Assembly (NCBI GenBank): GCA_964385175.1
Contig: CAYLNL010000007.1
Span: 62,001 to 126,000 of the forward strand
Length of the DNA stretch: 64,000 nt
Direction: 5' to 3'
From: CAYLNL01 sp964385175
Lineage (GTDB): Bacteria > Bacteroidota > Bacteroidia > Flavobacteriales > Flavobacteriaceae
Both the position numbers and the translations under genes were made by a program. Of the stretch, positions 18,901 through 26,648 are shown piece after piece. The notes under the pieces are model-generated. The model was not told where the DNA came from, made no database searches, and worked only from the letters and a program-made list of their open reading frames with translations. Position 1 is the stretch's first letter, and the number at the start of each line of letters is the position of its first letter.

Positions 18901-19808
18901 TTCTCACGCGCCTGCACACAAAAAATCATCCCCTTAACGGCTTTTTTAAAGAACTAGAAGCACTCACCCATCATTCATCCATTCGTCAATCATTTCCAAA
19001 CCTATATGAAAATGCCCTGCGCTTCTATGTAGCCTATATTCGCCTCAGAAAAACCGGCATTCTCCATTTCGGTGAATTTTTAGTAAAGTGGTTCGCCCAC
19101 CTGCAAAAAAAACAGGCTGACAAGGCAGCTACGTTGTTCACTATTTTTTCAACCCATCTGCCTAAAAAAAGCAATTGGGTGCAGCGCTACCTCACTTATT
19201 TTTCCCCAACAAACCAGCCAGTTGCAAAAAAAACCGCTTCAGAAGAAAAAACACCTTCTCATCCACCCGAAGAGAAAAAACAAAAACCACCCGAATCCCT
19301 ATCAGAAAAAATACGAATCGTCAATTCAGGGCTTGTTATCCTATGGCCCTTTTTAACTCACTTCTTCAAAACCCTGCAATATATTGCAGAAGATTCTTTC
19401 TGTAGCCCAGCTATGCAGCAACGCGCCGTTTACCTATTGCATTACTTGGTTACCGGGCAGTATGAAGAGGTTGGCGAGGAACATTTACCGCTCAATAAAG
19501 TACTTTGCGGGCTTTCGGTTACCCAACTTGCAGGCGGGTCCATAATACCTACCGAACAAGAGAAATCGCTTACAGAAAGTATGTTGAAAGTGGTTATAGA
19601 ACGCTGGTCTAAAATAGGAAATACTAGTATTGATGGACTAAGAGGCTCTTACCTGTTGCGTGAAGGATATTTAGAAGAGCAATCTAATGGATTCCAACTA
19701 CAGGTGGAAAAAAAAGGATATGATATTTTGTTAGACTATCTTCCCTGGGGGTTAGGACTTGTAAAATTACCCTGGATGAATAAACCTATATATGTATTAT
19801 GGAGATAA
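15918..19808 (+). CDS. Contractile injection system tape measure protein
   Basis: This is a 1296-residue, largely helical, cytoplasmic protein. At least three clear copies, and two weaker ones, of a module with a long helix pair recur at about residues 233, 407 and 578, then 870 and 1036; the first two share FNxKMFxKxxIxQLAQxYNTS. A second module ending in P-W-W (YFLMQGHYPWW at about 125, FYLVTGALPWW at about 770) is also repeated. The C-terminal 150 residues (from VNSGLVILWPFLTHFF) resemble the conserved tail of proteins named contractile injection system tape measure protein in Bacteroidota. It would set tube length. It sits between the baseplate gene and the AAA+ ATPase, overlapping both. 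The name rests on family recall plus context. Confidence 0.68.
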   Translation: MSLSNQIQTLQFQLEIPSATHNRTIQDKVVNVFHYQLQTMLDEVLSSFSKDKPDVAFDRIELALEPIPIDILENELIERTEKALKEYLQKQLERITTQATTPAPSTTEPPVILSNQYGLSPASALIYFLMQGHYPWWDEEQATPLSSRWIGALEKEQKLLIGQLRLVGKQLHPLKRMAYQLSEDALRATVIAVEPGGAPVIFNFHAHLQQQHQQKPISAGISGSDFSKAIWEFTLTYLFVEMGTAFNQKMFIKSHIRQLAQRYNTSYEGVLDFLNRGLRHIAENDVKKQALLTIIKELQEENLIIDDGLQPKQKTYSFIELLRKTTHSPEDKKTMVAYLAALRKSSKERSEIAKQVNQEEFYKLVAYIIPQEKEFIYEYITDTENAYREDPLAGDSRDSFMTSVREFVLTYLLLENTTSFNRKMFLKWQIQQLAQHYNTSFSHVLQFLTHYFKKYHTTKTILFNSLQLLLEEQELTDYEPGALQPTAHKDETMLLSALLALPLLSPQQQAILTAILKKYRDNNNLSVLARLPHAEQLRLLRHLIPQHAALIEYYVESSVGILKTAVPSLSEPTSQIWHLVIEALIVQQPGVFHLETFLEYQLKKWSQRTHNAYDTLLFLYMEHIASSASVSTVAQTLKNAMEVLYLAHHVEAKSLLQGIEKTNITTLISQIVYFLQFGSYPPRAGALSKVVLENVLIALLQHHPKRMAEAIQKQHFMTGSATSWLGIPALSGATRRTWETFLGTIETHIADILVSKDEMITYKTEERYKNILAFYLVTGALPWWAQQFTLKDSAAYIIANPTLFRSFIRQQRWSLAQFRRMDALLNPIERRKFMLAVTDIPVLNIGIALRSAIEEVMERAELTNVYEVWMLFVLQRIEKTLSPREVAMQFMIWFCEEYQLEYDSFILKIITYLKENNYPEVTALFEEERKAIEKRTAEKVPLKMRWITGGEPTEEQQKQLTAWIEEQDTYTVLEVLEDATTIEKPPLSAKTLEIFLTRLHTKNHPLNGFFKELEALTHHSSIRQSFPNLYENALRFYVAYIRLRKTGILHFGEFLVKWFAHLQKKQADKAATLFTIFSTHLPKKSNWVQRYLTYFSPTNQPVAKKTASEEKTPSHPPEEKKQKPPESLSEKIRIVNSGLVILWPFLTHFFKTLQYIAEDSFCSPAMQQRAVYLLHYLVTGQYEEVGEEHLPLNKVLCGLSVTQLAGGSIIPTEQEKSLTESMLKVVIERWSKIGNTSIDGLRGSYLLREGYLEEQSNGFQLQVEKKGYDILLDYLPWGLGLVKLPWMNKPIYVLWR

Positions 19809-21139
19809 CCTCCTTACCTCATACCGATGATACCGGGCTTCTCACCGAATTAGCCTGGCTGGAAGAGTGTATACAAGCAAGAGTACAACGCTATTTCAAT
19901 CAAGCTGAAACAGATACTTTCATAGACTTCCCCCGGATGCAAAACGCTTCGGCATATCACCATTTCATAGCAGAAGAATCTCTTGGCTACCATGAGCGAT
20001 TCATCCTCATCATGGCAATCGCCACCTACCTGAAACCTCAAATCTATGATATTTTTCATACTAAAAATCCTATAACAGGGCTGGTATATTCAGAATTTGG
20101 GGGTGTTATTCATCCAGACCAGCGCATTTTTATCCCCACCTTTAGGACGGCTATTTTTTTGTGGGATAGTTTATATGAGATTCCCTCCGCCGAAATCTAT
20201 AATTTTTCAGACGATACTCATATTTTTTGGAGCAAGCAGGTATTAGACCTCGCCCAGAAAAATACAGAATCGTTTTTGGAAACTCCCTTGCGATTGAGTA
20301 AAAAATGCCTTCACGAAAGGTTAATGAATAAAGCATACAGGCCTGAGTACAGCTCTGATTTCCCGGCAAAACTGGTAACTACTAACCTTCAGTGGGAAGA
20401 TTTAATGGCGCCTCCACATATACAGGAAGAGCTTAATGAGATAAGGCTGTGGATAGAAAATGAAAATGCCTTTAACCACGATACCCACCTTACTAAATGG
20501 TTAAAACCCGGCTATCGCGCCCTCTTTTATGGGCCTTCCGGAACGGGAAAAACCCTTACCGTATGCCTTATTGGTAAAGTTACCGACAGAAGTGTGTACA
20601 GAGTTGATTTATCGCTTATAGTTTCTAAATACATTGGAGAAACTGAAAAAAACCTAGCCAAAGTATTCAACATGGCAGAAAATAATCGGTGGATTTTGTT
20701 TTTTGATGAAGCCGATGCCCTATTTGGGAAGCGAACCACCACGTCTAATGCCAATGACAGGTATGCCAACCAGGAGGTAGCCTATTTATTGCAACGGATA
20801 GAAGATTTTCCCGGGGTGGTTATTTTAGCTACCAACCTCCAGACCAATATAGATGAAGCGTTTTCCCGAAGATTTCAAATTATGGTTCCCTTTACCATGC
20901 CCACCTATGAAGAGCGCGTTGTTCTCTGGAATAGAATTTTTTCAAAAGAATACGCTATTAAAGACCCTTCTTTTGTATATGAAATTGCCAAACGTTATGA
21001 ACTATCTGGCGGGATGATTATTAATATATTGCGAACCAGCTTATTACAAACACTCAGCCAGGGAAAGAAAACCATTAGTCCCGAAAGCATTTTATACGGC
21101 ATTCGCCGCGAATATGAAAAGATGAATAAAACTATGTAG
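19799..21139 (+). CDS. AAA+ ATPase of the contractile injection system (Afp15-like)
   Basis: This 446-residue protein has a divergent N-terminal half (1-200) and a C-terminal AAA+ module: Walker A GPSGTGKT (about residues 244-251), the SKYIGETEKNL pore/second-region segment, Walker B ILFFDEADALFGKR (about 299-312), sensor-1 ATN and the arginine finger region EAFSRRFQ. FtsH/CDC48-type ATPases of this kind close most eCIS operons and are thought to aid particle assembly. The ATG at 19799 overlaps the tape-measure gene by 10 bases. Nothing follows in the operon. Confidence 0.85.
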   Translation: MEITSLPHTDDTGLLTELAWLEECIQARVQRYFNQAETDTFIDFPRMQNASAYHHFIAEESLGYHERFILIMAIATYLKPQIYDIFHTKNPITGLVYSEFGGVIHPDQRIFIPTFRTAIFLWDSLYEIPSAEIYNFSDDTHIFWSKQVLDLAQKNTESFLETPLRLSKKCLHERLMNKAYRPEYSSDFPAKLVTTNLQWEDLMAPPHIQEELNEIRLWIENENAFNHDTHLTKWLKPGYRALFYGPSGTGKTLTVCLIGKVTDRSVYRVDLSLIVSKYIGETEKNLAKVFNMAENNRWILFFDEADALFGKRTTTSNANDRYANQEVAYLLQRIEDFPGVVILATNLQTNIDEAFSRRFQIMVPFTMPTYEERVVLWNRIFSKEYAIKDPSFVYEIAKRYELSGGMIINILRTSLLQTLSQGKKTISPESILYGIRREYEKMNKTM

Positions 21140-21212
21140 TCTTCCCTTATTTTATGTATAAACAAGTTAATTATTTTAGGTAGTATAGAAATAAATATGC
21201 AGTCAAATTCTT

Positions 21213-21220
21213 TATTTTTG
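21213..21220 (+). promoter_or_regulatory. -7 element of the DUF2911 gene
   Basis: TATTTTTG, a perfect consensus match, lies 34 bases before the ATG at 21255. Confidence 0.6.
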
Positions 21221-21254
21221 CCCCTATTATAATAACAATAACACTATTTTCCAG

Positions 21255-22103
21255 ATGAAAAGAATAGCCCGCTTAGTAGCCATTTTTTTAACCATCTCAT
21301 GTGCCGTTCATGCGCAAGTGGAATTACCTCAGCCAAGCCCGTTGGCAAAGATAGAACAACGAATAGGCTTAACAGATGTAACCATAACCTATTCGCGCCC
21401 CTCGAAAAGAGGACGGATTATTTTTGGAGATTTGGTGCCGTATGATAAAAACTGGAGAACTGGAGCCAATGCCAGTACAGTTATTACCTTTAGCGACGAT
21501 GTAACCATAGGAGGCCGTTCCTTAAAAAAAGGCTCCTATGCTATTTACACAAAACCGGGGAGAGATAAGTGGGACTTGTATTTTTATACCGATACAGATA
21601 GTTGGGGGCTCCCGGAAAAATGGGAGTATAAGAAAGTAGCGGCTTTTGTAGCTGCCAAAGTATCCTATATTCCATTTGAAGTAGAAACATTTACTATTGG
21701 ATTTAATAAACTAACCGATGAAGGCGCCCAGTTAGAGTTCTACTGGGATAAAACACTGGTAACCGTTCCCCTGCAAGTGCCTACTTCAAAAAAATCTATG
21801 GCAAGCATTGAAAAAACCATGTCAGAACCCTCCTCTAACGACTATTACCAGGCAGCCGTGTTCTATTTCCAGGAAGGAAAAGATTTATATAAAGCTAAGC
21901 AGTGGATAGACAGGGCTATTGAAATGAGGAATGACAAGCCTTATTGGATGTTACGACAAAAATCGCTTATTTATGCAGCCCTGGGCGATAAAAAAGGAGC
22001 CATAGAAGCGGCAAAAGCCTCCTTAGCAGATGCCGAAAAAGCCAAAAATCAAGAATACATTCACCTCAATGTAAACTCCCTCAAAGAGTGGGGAGGCTTA
22101 TAA
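21255..22103 (+). CDS. Exported DUF2911 protein with TPR-like tail
   Basis: The 282-residue protein has a signal peptide ending AVHAQ (residue 21). The DUF2911 domain (about residues 25-170) shows its typical features: PSPLAKIEQRIGLTDVTITY, RPSKRGRIIFGDLVPYDK and WRTGANASTVITFSDDV, followed by LKKGSYAIYTKPG. The last 100 residues form helical pairs like tetratricopeptide repeats (YQAAVFYFQEGKDLYKAKQW, GDKKGAIEAAKASL). Function is unknown; the likely site is the periplasm. It has its own promoter and is not part of the injection-system operon. Confidence 0.85.
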   Translation: MKRIARLVAIFLTISCAVHAQVELPQPSPLAKIEQRIGLTDVTITYSRPSKRGRIIFGDLVPYDKNWRTGANASTVITFSDDVTIGGRSLKKGSYAIYTKPGRDKWDLYFYTDTDSWGLPEKWEYKKVAAFVAAKVSYIPFEVETFTIGFNKLTDEGAQLEFYWDKTLVTVPLQVPTSKKSMASIEKTMSEPSSNDYYQAAVFYFQEGKDLYKAKQWIDRAIEMRNDKPYWMLRQKSLIYAALGDKKGAIEAAKASLADAEKAKNQEYIHLNVNSLKEWGGL

Positions 22104-22176
22104 CGCTACAAACCAGGGCAGGAAACAAAACAAATTATAGATTTTCTTACTTTTCCCCCATACTTCGGGGCAGTGC

Positions 22177-22632
22177 TCAGTATTTCTTCATCAGTTCACG
22201 ATAATCTTCCCGGTAGATTTCCAGCGTTTTTTGCATAATTTTATTATTTAACCAAAGACGAAACGTTTCATTTTGCAATAAATCTTCCTCGTGAGTTATA
22301 ATATAACGCACCAACTCTTCTACATGAATGTTTCCAAATTTCTTCTCAATTACAGGTGGATTACCATATACACCCGGCTCCTCTTCCGTTGAAGAAAGAT
22401 GCCCATGAGGAATAGTATATTGTTTTTCTAAATCTGTATTAATAAACTCTTCAATAGTATGGTTAAATTTAGCGCATATTTTCTGAATAGTTTCAATTTT
22501 AGGCTCATTAATATTCCTCAAATACCTGCCAATACTACCCCGGTTGAGACCAAACTGCTCCCCAAACTCATCCTGAGATAATTTAGAACGGCGAAATAAA
22601 TAATCTAAGTTTATAGAAATATAATTTCCCAT
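22177..22632 (-). CDS. XRE-family helix-turn-helix regulator
   Basis: The 151-residue protein begins with an HTH_XRE domain (residues about 5-65: LDYLFRRSKLSQDEFGEQFG, LNRGSIGRYLRNINEPKIET, IQKICAKFNHTIEEFI). The remaining 85 residues are helical and unassigned, ending in a region that could mediate dimerisation. Its own upstream region (22633 on) is AT-rich. The target is unknown; autoregulation and control of the neighbouring orphan promoter at 22721-22751 are both possible but only inferred from position. Confidence 0.85.
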   Translation of the reverse strand: MGNYISINLDYLFRRSKLSQDEFGEQFGLNRGSIGRYLRNINEPKIETIQKICAKFNHTIEEFINTDLEKQYTIPHGHLSSTEEEPGVYGNPPVIEKKFGNIHVEELVRYIITHEEDLLQNETFRLWLNNKIMQKTLEIYREDYRELMKKY

Positions 22633-22720
22633 AGAAAAAAAGTATTATTTTATAACTATTTGATAAACAAGGATTTATAGCAATTAATTGCATTTTTATA
22701 GTGTATAAAACATAATATTG

Positions 22721-22751
22721 TTGTAAAATTCATTTCTTTAGTGTAAGTTTG
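22721..22751 (+). promoter_or_regulatory. Orphan promoter in the XRE-recF gap
   Basis: TTG (22721-22723), 20-base spacer and TAAGTTTG (22744-22751) give a complete match to the Bacteroidota consensus, yet no coding gene follows on this strand. Confidence 0.6.
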
Positions 22752-22757
22752 CCTCGT

Positions 22758-23117
22758 TAAACCTAATCAGATAGTTTATAGGAATAGAAAAAACCATATT
22801 ATTACTCATACTATTTTCATAAAAACTCCATTGAGATAATGTTCCGCTGCGATTCAAAAAAACGCATACATTTCATGTCTCATCAATACCAGTGCATTGT
22901 GAAAAAGCAAAACAAAAACATTCGCTCGTCTTTGATAGACTGCTCTTTATGGGTGTAAAAATAGTAAAAAAATATTATGGCACGCTTATACTAAATAAAA
23001 CAATGCAATTTTTCTAAAAACTAATCCTTATAACCAGTGAAAAAAACTCCGGATGGTAAATACCGGCTATGAAAAAAGGAGAGAAGGGGTATCATTTCCA
23101 AGACTCCCCTTCTTTTT
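22758..23117 (+). ncRNA. Candidate intergenic transcript
   Basis: This is bounded by the orphan promoter and the 23082-23117 hairpin. It includes a small CCGG-stemmed hairpin (ACTCCGG ... CCGGCT, about 23048-23067) near its 3' end. It does not show the conserved sequences of RNase P RNA or other RNAs that I can recognise. It may be a small RNA or a short mRNA for the 39-codon frame. Confidence 0.3.
23082..23117 (+). terminator. Terminator-like hairpin
   Basis: AGAAGGGG (23082-23089) pairs with CCCCTTCT (23106-23113) across a 16-base loop and is followed by TTTT. No plus-strand gene precedes it. It could also act on the minus strand downstream of recF, where an A/T context is present. Confidence 0.5.
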
Positions 23118-23234
23118 AGAAAAAATACCTGCAAAATAGCTTTAAAAATAACCTTGCAACAAATTCATGTTTTATACGCAGTTTGTTGGTTTAGGTAGGG
23201 GAGGTGGGGCTTGTGTGTGGCCCTTCTCTCCCTT

Positions 23235-24311
23235 TTACCATTGGAATATTTCATACGATTGATTATCCTTTACAATAGCCTCAGTTCGTTCCCTATCAGT
23301 ATCGGTAATAAAAATTTGCCCAAACCCTTCCCCCGTTACCAATGAAATTAACTGCCCCACGCGAGTCTTATCCAACCTGTCAAAAATATCATCCAATAAT
23401 AAAATAGGATGCAACCCCATACGGTTTTTAAGGAATTGAAACTGAGCTAATTTTAAAGCAATTAAAAATGATTTTTGCTGCCCCTGGCTCCCAAATTTTT
23501 TAATAGGATGCTCCCCGATAGAAAATACTATATCATCTTTATGAACCCCCTCACTGGTATATCGCAACCCCCTATCCCGGGGCAGAGACCTTTCCAGTAA
23601 AGTTTTTAAGCCTTCTTTATAGAGGTGGCTTTCATACCGCAACCTCACTATCTCCTTAGCGCCGGCAATCATAGCATACTGCTCCCTGAAAATAGGGCTA
23701 AACCCTTCCATAAAAGCCTTTCGGGTGTCAAAAATCATTGTCCCGTAACTATTCAATTGCTCATTATAAATAGCAATCGTTTCAGCATCGAAACCCCCGC
23801 TCACCCCAAAATGCGTTAACAGCGCATTGCGCTGTGCTAACGTGTGCTGGTAGTGAATGAGATGTTGCAGGTAGGCGGCATCTGACTGTGAAATAATCTC
23901 ATCCATAAACTTCCTGCGCCCCTCGCTCCCCTCTACAATTAAATTATTGTCTGTAGGCGATATCACTACCATTGGCAAAAAACCCACATGCTCCGAAATT
24001 TTTTTATACACCTTCTCATTTCGTTTCAGCACCTTTTTTTGCCCTTTTTTTAAAGTACAAACAACCTGCTCTTCCCTGTTATTTTTTTCAAAAACCCCTT
24101 CAATCAGGAAAAAATCGCTATCGTGCTGTATGTGTTGGGTAGCAACCGGGTTAAAATAACTTTTTCCTACCGAAAGATGGTAAATAGCATCTAAAACATT
24201 CGTTTTACCAATACCATTATCCCCTATAAAACAATTAATTTTTGCCTGAAAATCAAACGTCTTAGAGGCGAAATTTTTATAGTTAATAAGCGTCAGTCTC
24301 TTTAAAAACAT
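23235..24311 (-). CDS. recF: DNA replication and repair protein RecF
   Basis: The 358-residue SMC-like ATPase helps load RecA at single-strand gaps. It shows the N-terminal MFLKRLTLINYKNFASKTFD start, Walker A GDNGIGKTN (about residues 29-37), the LPMVVISPTDNNLIVEGSEG region, GSQGQQKSFLIALKLAQ (ABC signature) and Walker B PILLLDDIFDRLD. Length is standard. It is divergent from the TPR-ribH pair, an order I recognise in many Bacteroidota. Confidence 0.96.
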   Translation of the reverse strand: MFLKRLTLINYKNFASKTFDFQAKINCFIGDNGIGKTNVLDAIYHLSVGKSYFNPVATQHIQHDSDFFLIEGVFEKNNREEQVVCTLKKGQKKVLKRNEKVYKKISEHVGFLPMVVISPTDNNLIVEGSEGRRKFMDEIISQSDAAYLQHLIHYQHTLAQRNALLTHFGVSGGFDAETIAIYNEQLNSYGTMIFDTRKAFMEGFSPIFREQYAMIAGAKEIVRLRYESHLYKEGLKTLLERSLPRDRGLRYTSEGVHKDDIVFSIGEHPIKKFGSQGQQKSFLIALKLAQFQFLKNRMGLHPILLLDDIFDRLDKTRVGQLISLVTGEGFGQIFITDTDRERTEAIVKDNQSYEIFQW

Positions 24312-24387
24312 AGTAGAGCTCAGTATATCGCTTGCAAATTATCTAAAATTATTCAATTAACTAACCCTTCTATTCCAATAAAAATTT

Positions 24388-24395
24388 TATTTTTG
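24388..24395 (+). promoter_or_regulatory. -7 element of the TPR-ribH operon
   Basis: TATTTTTG, a perfect match, lies 21 bases before the ATG at 24416. Confidence 0.65.
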
Positions 24396-24415
24396 CGCTG
24401 CTTAATTATAGCAAA

Positions 24416-25168
24416 ATGGCTACATACAAGAAAAGAGGACTGAAAAGTAGAAGAAAAGATGCTCAAGATACCCAAAGCGCAACCGCCGAAGTTTTTAAAA
24501 CCTTAGATACCGGCGCTTCCCGTATAGAAAAATGGGTACTTACCAACCAACGGTATATTTTTAGTGGAATAGGCATTATTGCCCTCTCAGTTCTGGGCTA
24601 TATCGGGTATAAGCAATTTATACAAGAACCCAGAGAAAAAGAAGCTTCCGGCGAATTGTTTTATGCCCAGCGCTATTTTGACCAGGCGCTCAACAGCCCT
24701 CAAAAAGACTCCCTGTACACATTAGCCCTTAAGGGAGCCGAAGGAAAATATGGCTTCCTGGATATAATAGAAAACTATAAAGGCACCAAAGCCGCCAACC
24801 TTGCCCGGTATAGCGCTGGTATAGCCTACCTGAATTTGAACGCCTATCGCGAAGCCATTGCCCAACTCGAGGAATTTTCATCAGGCGATGCCTTATTAGC
24901 GCCCATGGCAAAAGGAGCCATAGGCGATGCTTTTATGCAACTCAACCAGCCACAGGATGCCCTTTCCTATTATGAACAAGCCTTTGCCTATAATACTAAT
25001 GAATATACTACCCCCCGTTTCCTTTTTAAAGCCGGGCTAACAGCCCTTTCCCTAAAACAAGCTGATAAAGCGCTCACGTATTTCAAGAAGATAAAAGACG
25101 AATTTCCCCAATCAGAAGAAGGAAAAACCATAGACGCTTATATAGGCTATGCAGAAAACCTCCCCTAA
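24416..25168 (+). CDS. Membrane-anchored TPR protein (YfgM-like)
   Basis: This 250-residue protein has a basic cytoplasmic N-terminus (MATYKKRGLKSRRKDAQ), one transmembrane helix at about residues 48-66 (YIFSGIGIIALSVLGYIGY) and a periplasmic part with at least three tetratricopeptide-like repeats (AANLARYSAGIAYLNLNAYR, GAIGDAFMQLNQPQDALSYY, KAGLTALSLKQADKALTYFK). The layout resembles YfgM, an ancillary subunit of the Sec translocon. It is directly followed by ribH with no spacing. Confidence 0.82.
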   Translation: MATYKKRGLKSRRKDAQDTQSATAEVFKTLDTGASRIEKWVLTNQRYIFSGIGIIALSVLGYIGYKQFIQEPREKEASGELFYAQRYFDQALNSPQKDSLYTLALKGAEGKYGFLDIIENYKGTKAANLARYSAGIAYLNLNAYREAIAQLEEFSSGDALLAPMAKGAIGDAFMQLNQPQDALSYYEQAFAYNTNEYTTPRFLFKAGLTALSLKQADKALTYFKKIKDEFPQSEEGKTIDAYIGYAENLP

Positions 25169-25654
25169 ATGGCAACGGCAGGTAAAAATCTTTCCCACTA
25201 TAATCCCGACACCATTCCCAATGCAAAACCTTTCCGCTTTGGGCTTGTAGTCTCCGAGTGGAATGCCACTATCACACAATCGCTCTGCCACGGCGCACGC
25301 GAAACACTCATAGCCTGTGGCGCCCTGCCCCAAAATATTATTCAATGCAACGTACCCGGTAGTTTTGAACTGGTGTACGCCGCTAAAAAAATGCTCCAGG
25401 CAGAGCCTCTAAATGCCATCATTGCCATAGGCAGTATCATACGGGGAGAAACCTACCATTTTGAGATAATTTGCAATGCAACCGCACAAGGAATTAAAGA
25501 TATAAATATACACTATAACACCCCCGTTATTTTTTGTGTACTCACAGACGATACCCTCCAGCAAGCCATAGACCGCAGCGGCGGAAAGCATGGTAATAAA
25601 GGCATTGAAGCTGCTATAGCCGCTATTAAAATGGCAGAAATAGCCTCAAAATAG
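25169..25654 (+). CDS. ribH: 6,7-dimethyl-8-ribityllumazine synthase
   Basis: The 161-residue enzyme condenses the pyrimidinedione intermediate with dihydroxybutanone phosphate in riboflavin synthesis. Diagnostic features are FRFGLVVSEWNATIT (substrate-binding Trp/Asn), CNVPGSFELVYAAKKM, AIGSIIRGETYHFEIICNAT with the catalytic His, and RSGGKHGNKGIEAA (phosphate binding). The ATG follows the TPR stop codon immediately. No FMN riboswitch is seen. Confidence 0.96.
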   Translation: MATAGKNLSHYNPDTIPNAKPFRFGLVVSEWNATITQSLCHGARETLIACGALPQNIIQCNVPGSFELVYAAKKMLQAEPLNAIIAIGSIIRGETYHFEIICNATAQGIKDINIHYNTPVIFCVLTDDTLQQAIDRSGGKHGNKGIEAAIAAIKMAEIASK

Positions 25655-25910
25655 AACATGTAAAAAAACATAGAGATATTTTCCCGTAATTCAAAATTTT
25701 CCCATCCCGTTCTTGCCCCTGTAGTTTTTCCGTACCCTCTACTCTTATTAAACCTCATACCTCTTGCTGTCCTGGCAGCATCCCCCTAAACATTCATTTC
25801 CCCTCTCGGGTTTATATCCTTTTTTTTCCTATCTTGTAATTTATTTTAATACTAACCAGAAATTGGTTCACTAACCCAGCACCTGCCAAAACCTCTAAAT
25901 TTATACGAAT

Positions 25911-26648
25911 ATGAAATTCGTTTTTTTCTACCTCACCCTATCCCTCCAGGTTATTTTTGCGCAACAAGCCCGGGAAATTGTAAAAAAAGCAGAAGACAAA
26001 GCGCGGGGAGAAACTTCGGGAGCAGAATTGCGCATTCAGACCATTCGCCCCAAATGGAGCCGGGAAATGCGCGTAAAAAGCTGGTCGAAAGGCAATGACC
26101 AGATGCTCATCCTCATCACAGCCCCCGCCAAGGAAAAAGGCATCGTTTTCCTAAAAAGAGACAAGGAAATATGGAACTGGATACCCGCCATAGAACGCAC
26201 CATAAAAATGCCTCCCTCCATGATGAGCCAAAGCTGGATGGGAACCGATTTTACCAACGACGACCTCGTAAAAGAAGCCTCCATCTTGGACGACTACCAT
26301 CACACCCTTATGGGCGATACGCTGGTGGACGGGCTTCCCTGTTACAAGATCCGACTGCAACCCAAGCCGGCGGCATCGGTAGTCTGGGGAAAAGTACTGA
26401 TGTGTATTGATAAAAAGGACTTTATGATGCTGTATGTGGAATATTATGACGAGGACGGGACACTCATAAACATACTGCATAGTTCAAATATTACGCTGTT
26501 AGGAGGGCGCCTGCTTCCCGCCCGCATGGAAATGACCCCGGTGGATAAAAAAGGAAACAAAACTGTATTGATATATGACTCGCTGGTATTTGACAAGCCC
26601 ATTGACGACTCATTTTTCACCACCCAAAATATGCCCAACGTACAATGA
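25911..26648 (+). CDS. LolA-like outer membrane lipoprotein-sorting protein
   Basis: The 245-residue exported protein (signal peptide ending VIFAQ, about residue 18) has the layout of the LolA-like/DUF1329-related family: an antiparallel half-barrel with RIQTIRPKWSREMRVKSWSK, the ILITAPAKEKGIVFLKRD strand pair, the WNWIPAIERTIKMPPSMM segment and SWMGTDFTNDDLV. Such proteins accompany FtsX-type ABC or RND exporters and probably carry lipid or lipoprotein cargo across the periplasm. Its stop overlaps the first permease start (ATGA). It is the first gene of a five-gene operon whose base composition is richer in GC than the flanks. Confidence 0.85.
   Translation: MKFVFFYLTLSLQVIFAQQAREIVKKAEDKARGETSGAELRIQTIRPKWSREMRVKSWSKGNDQMLILITAPAKEKGIVFLKRDKEIWNWIPAIERTIKMPPSMMSQSWMGTDFTNDDLVKEASILDDYHHTLMGDTLVDGLPCYKIRLQPKPAASVVWGKVLMCIDKKDFMMLYVEYYDEDGTLINILHSSNITLLGGRLLPARMEMTPVDKKGNKTVLIYDSLVFDKPIDDSFFTTQNMPNVQ

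Larger units (their letters stand above)
22633..23234. other. 602-base stretch without a protein gene
   Basis: It lies between the divergent end of the XRE regulator and the 3' end of recF. No convincing protein frame is present; the best is a 39-codon ATG frame on the plus strand at 22839-22958 of unremarkable composition. It holds a full consensus promoter (22721-22751) and a terminator-like hairpin (23082-23117) on the plus strand, so a transcript of about 360 nt is possible. Confidence 0.6.

Noticed and set aside
22839..22958. 39-codon frame in the XRE-recF gap as a protein gene
   Set aside because: It has no signal peptide, membrane helix or motif, and a frame of this length is expected by chance; it is kept only as part of the candidate transcript.
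26171..26410. Plus-strand 79-codon frame inside the LolA-like gene, and similar overlapping frames in the GC-rich operon
   Set aside because: These are alternative frames of clear coding genes; longer shadow frames are expected where GC is higher.
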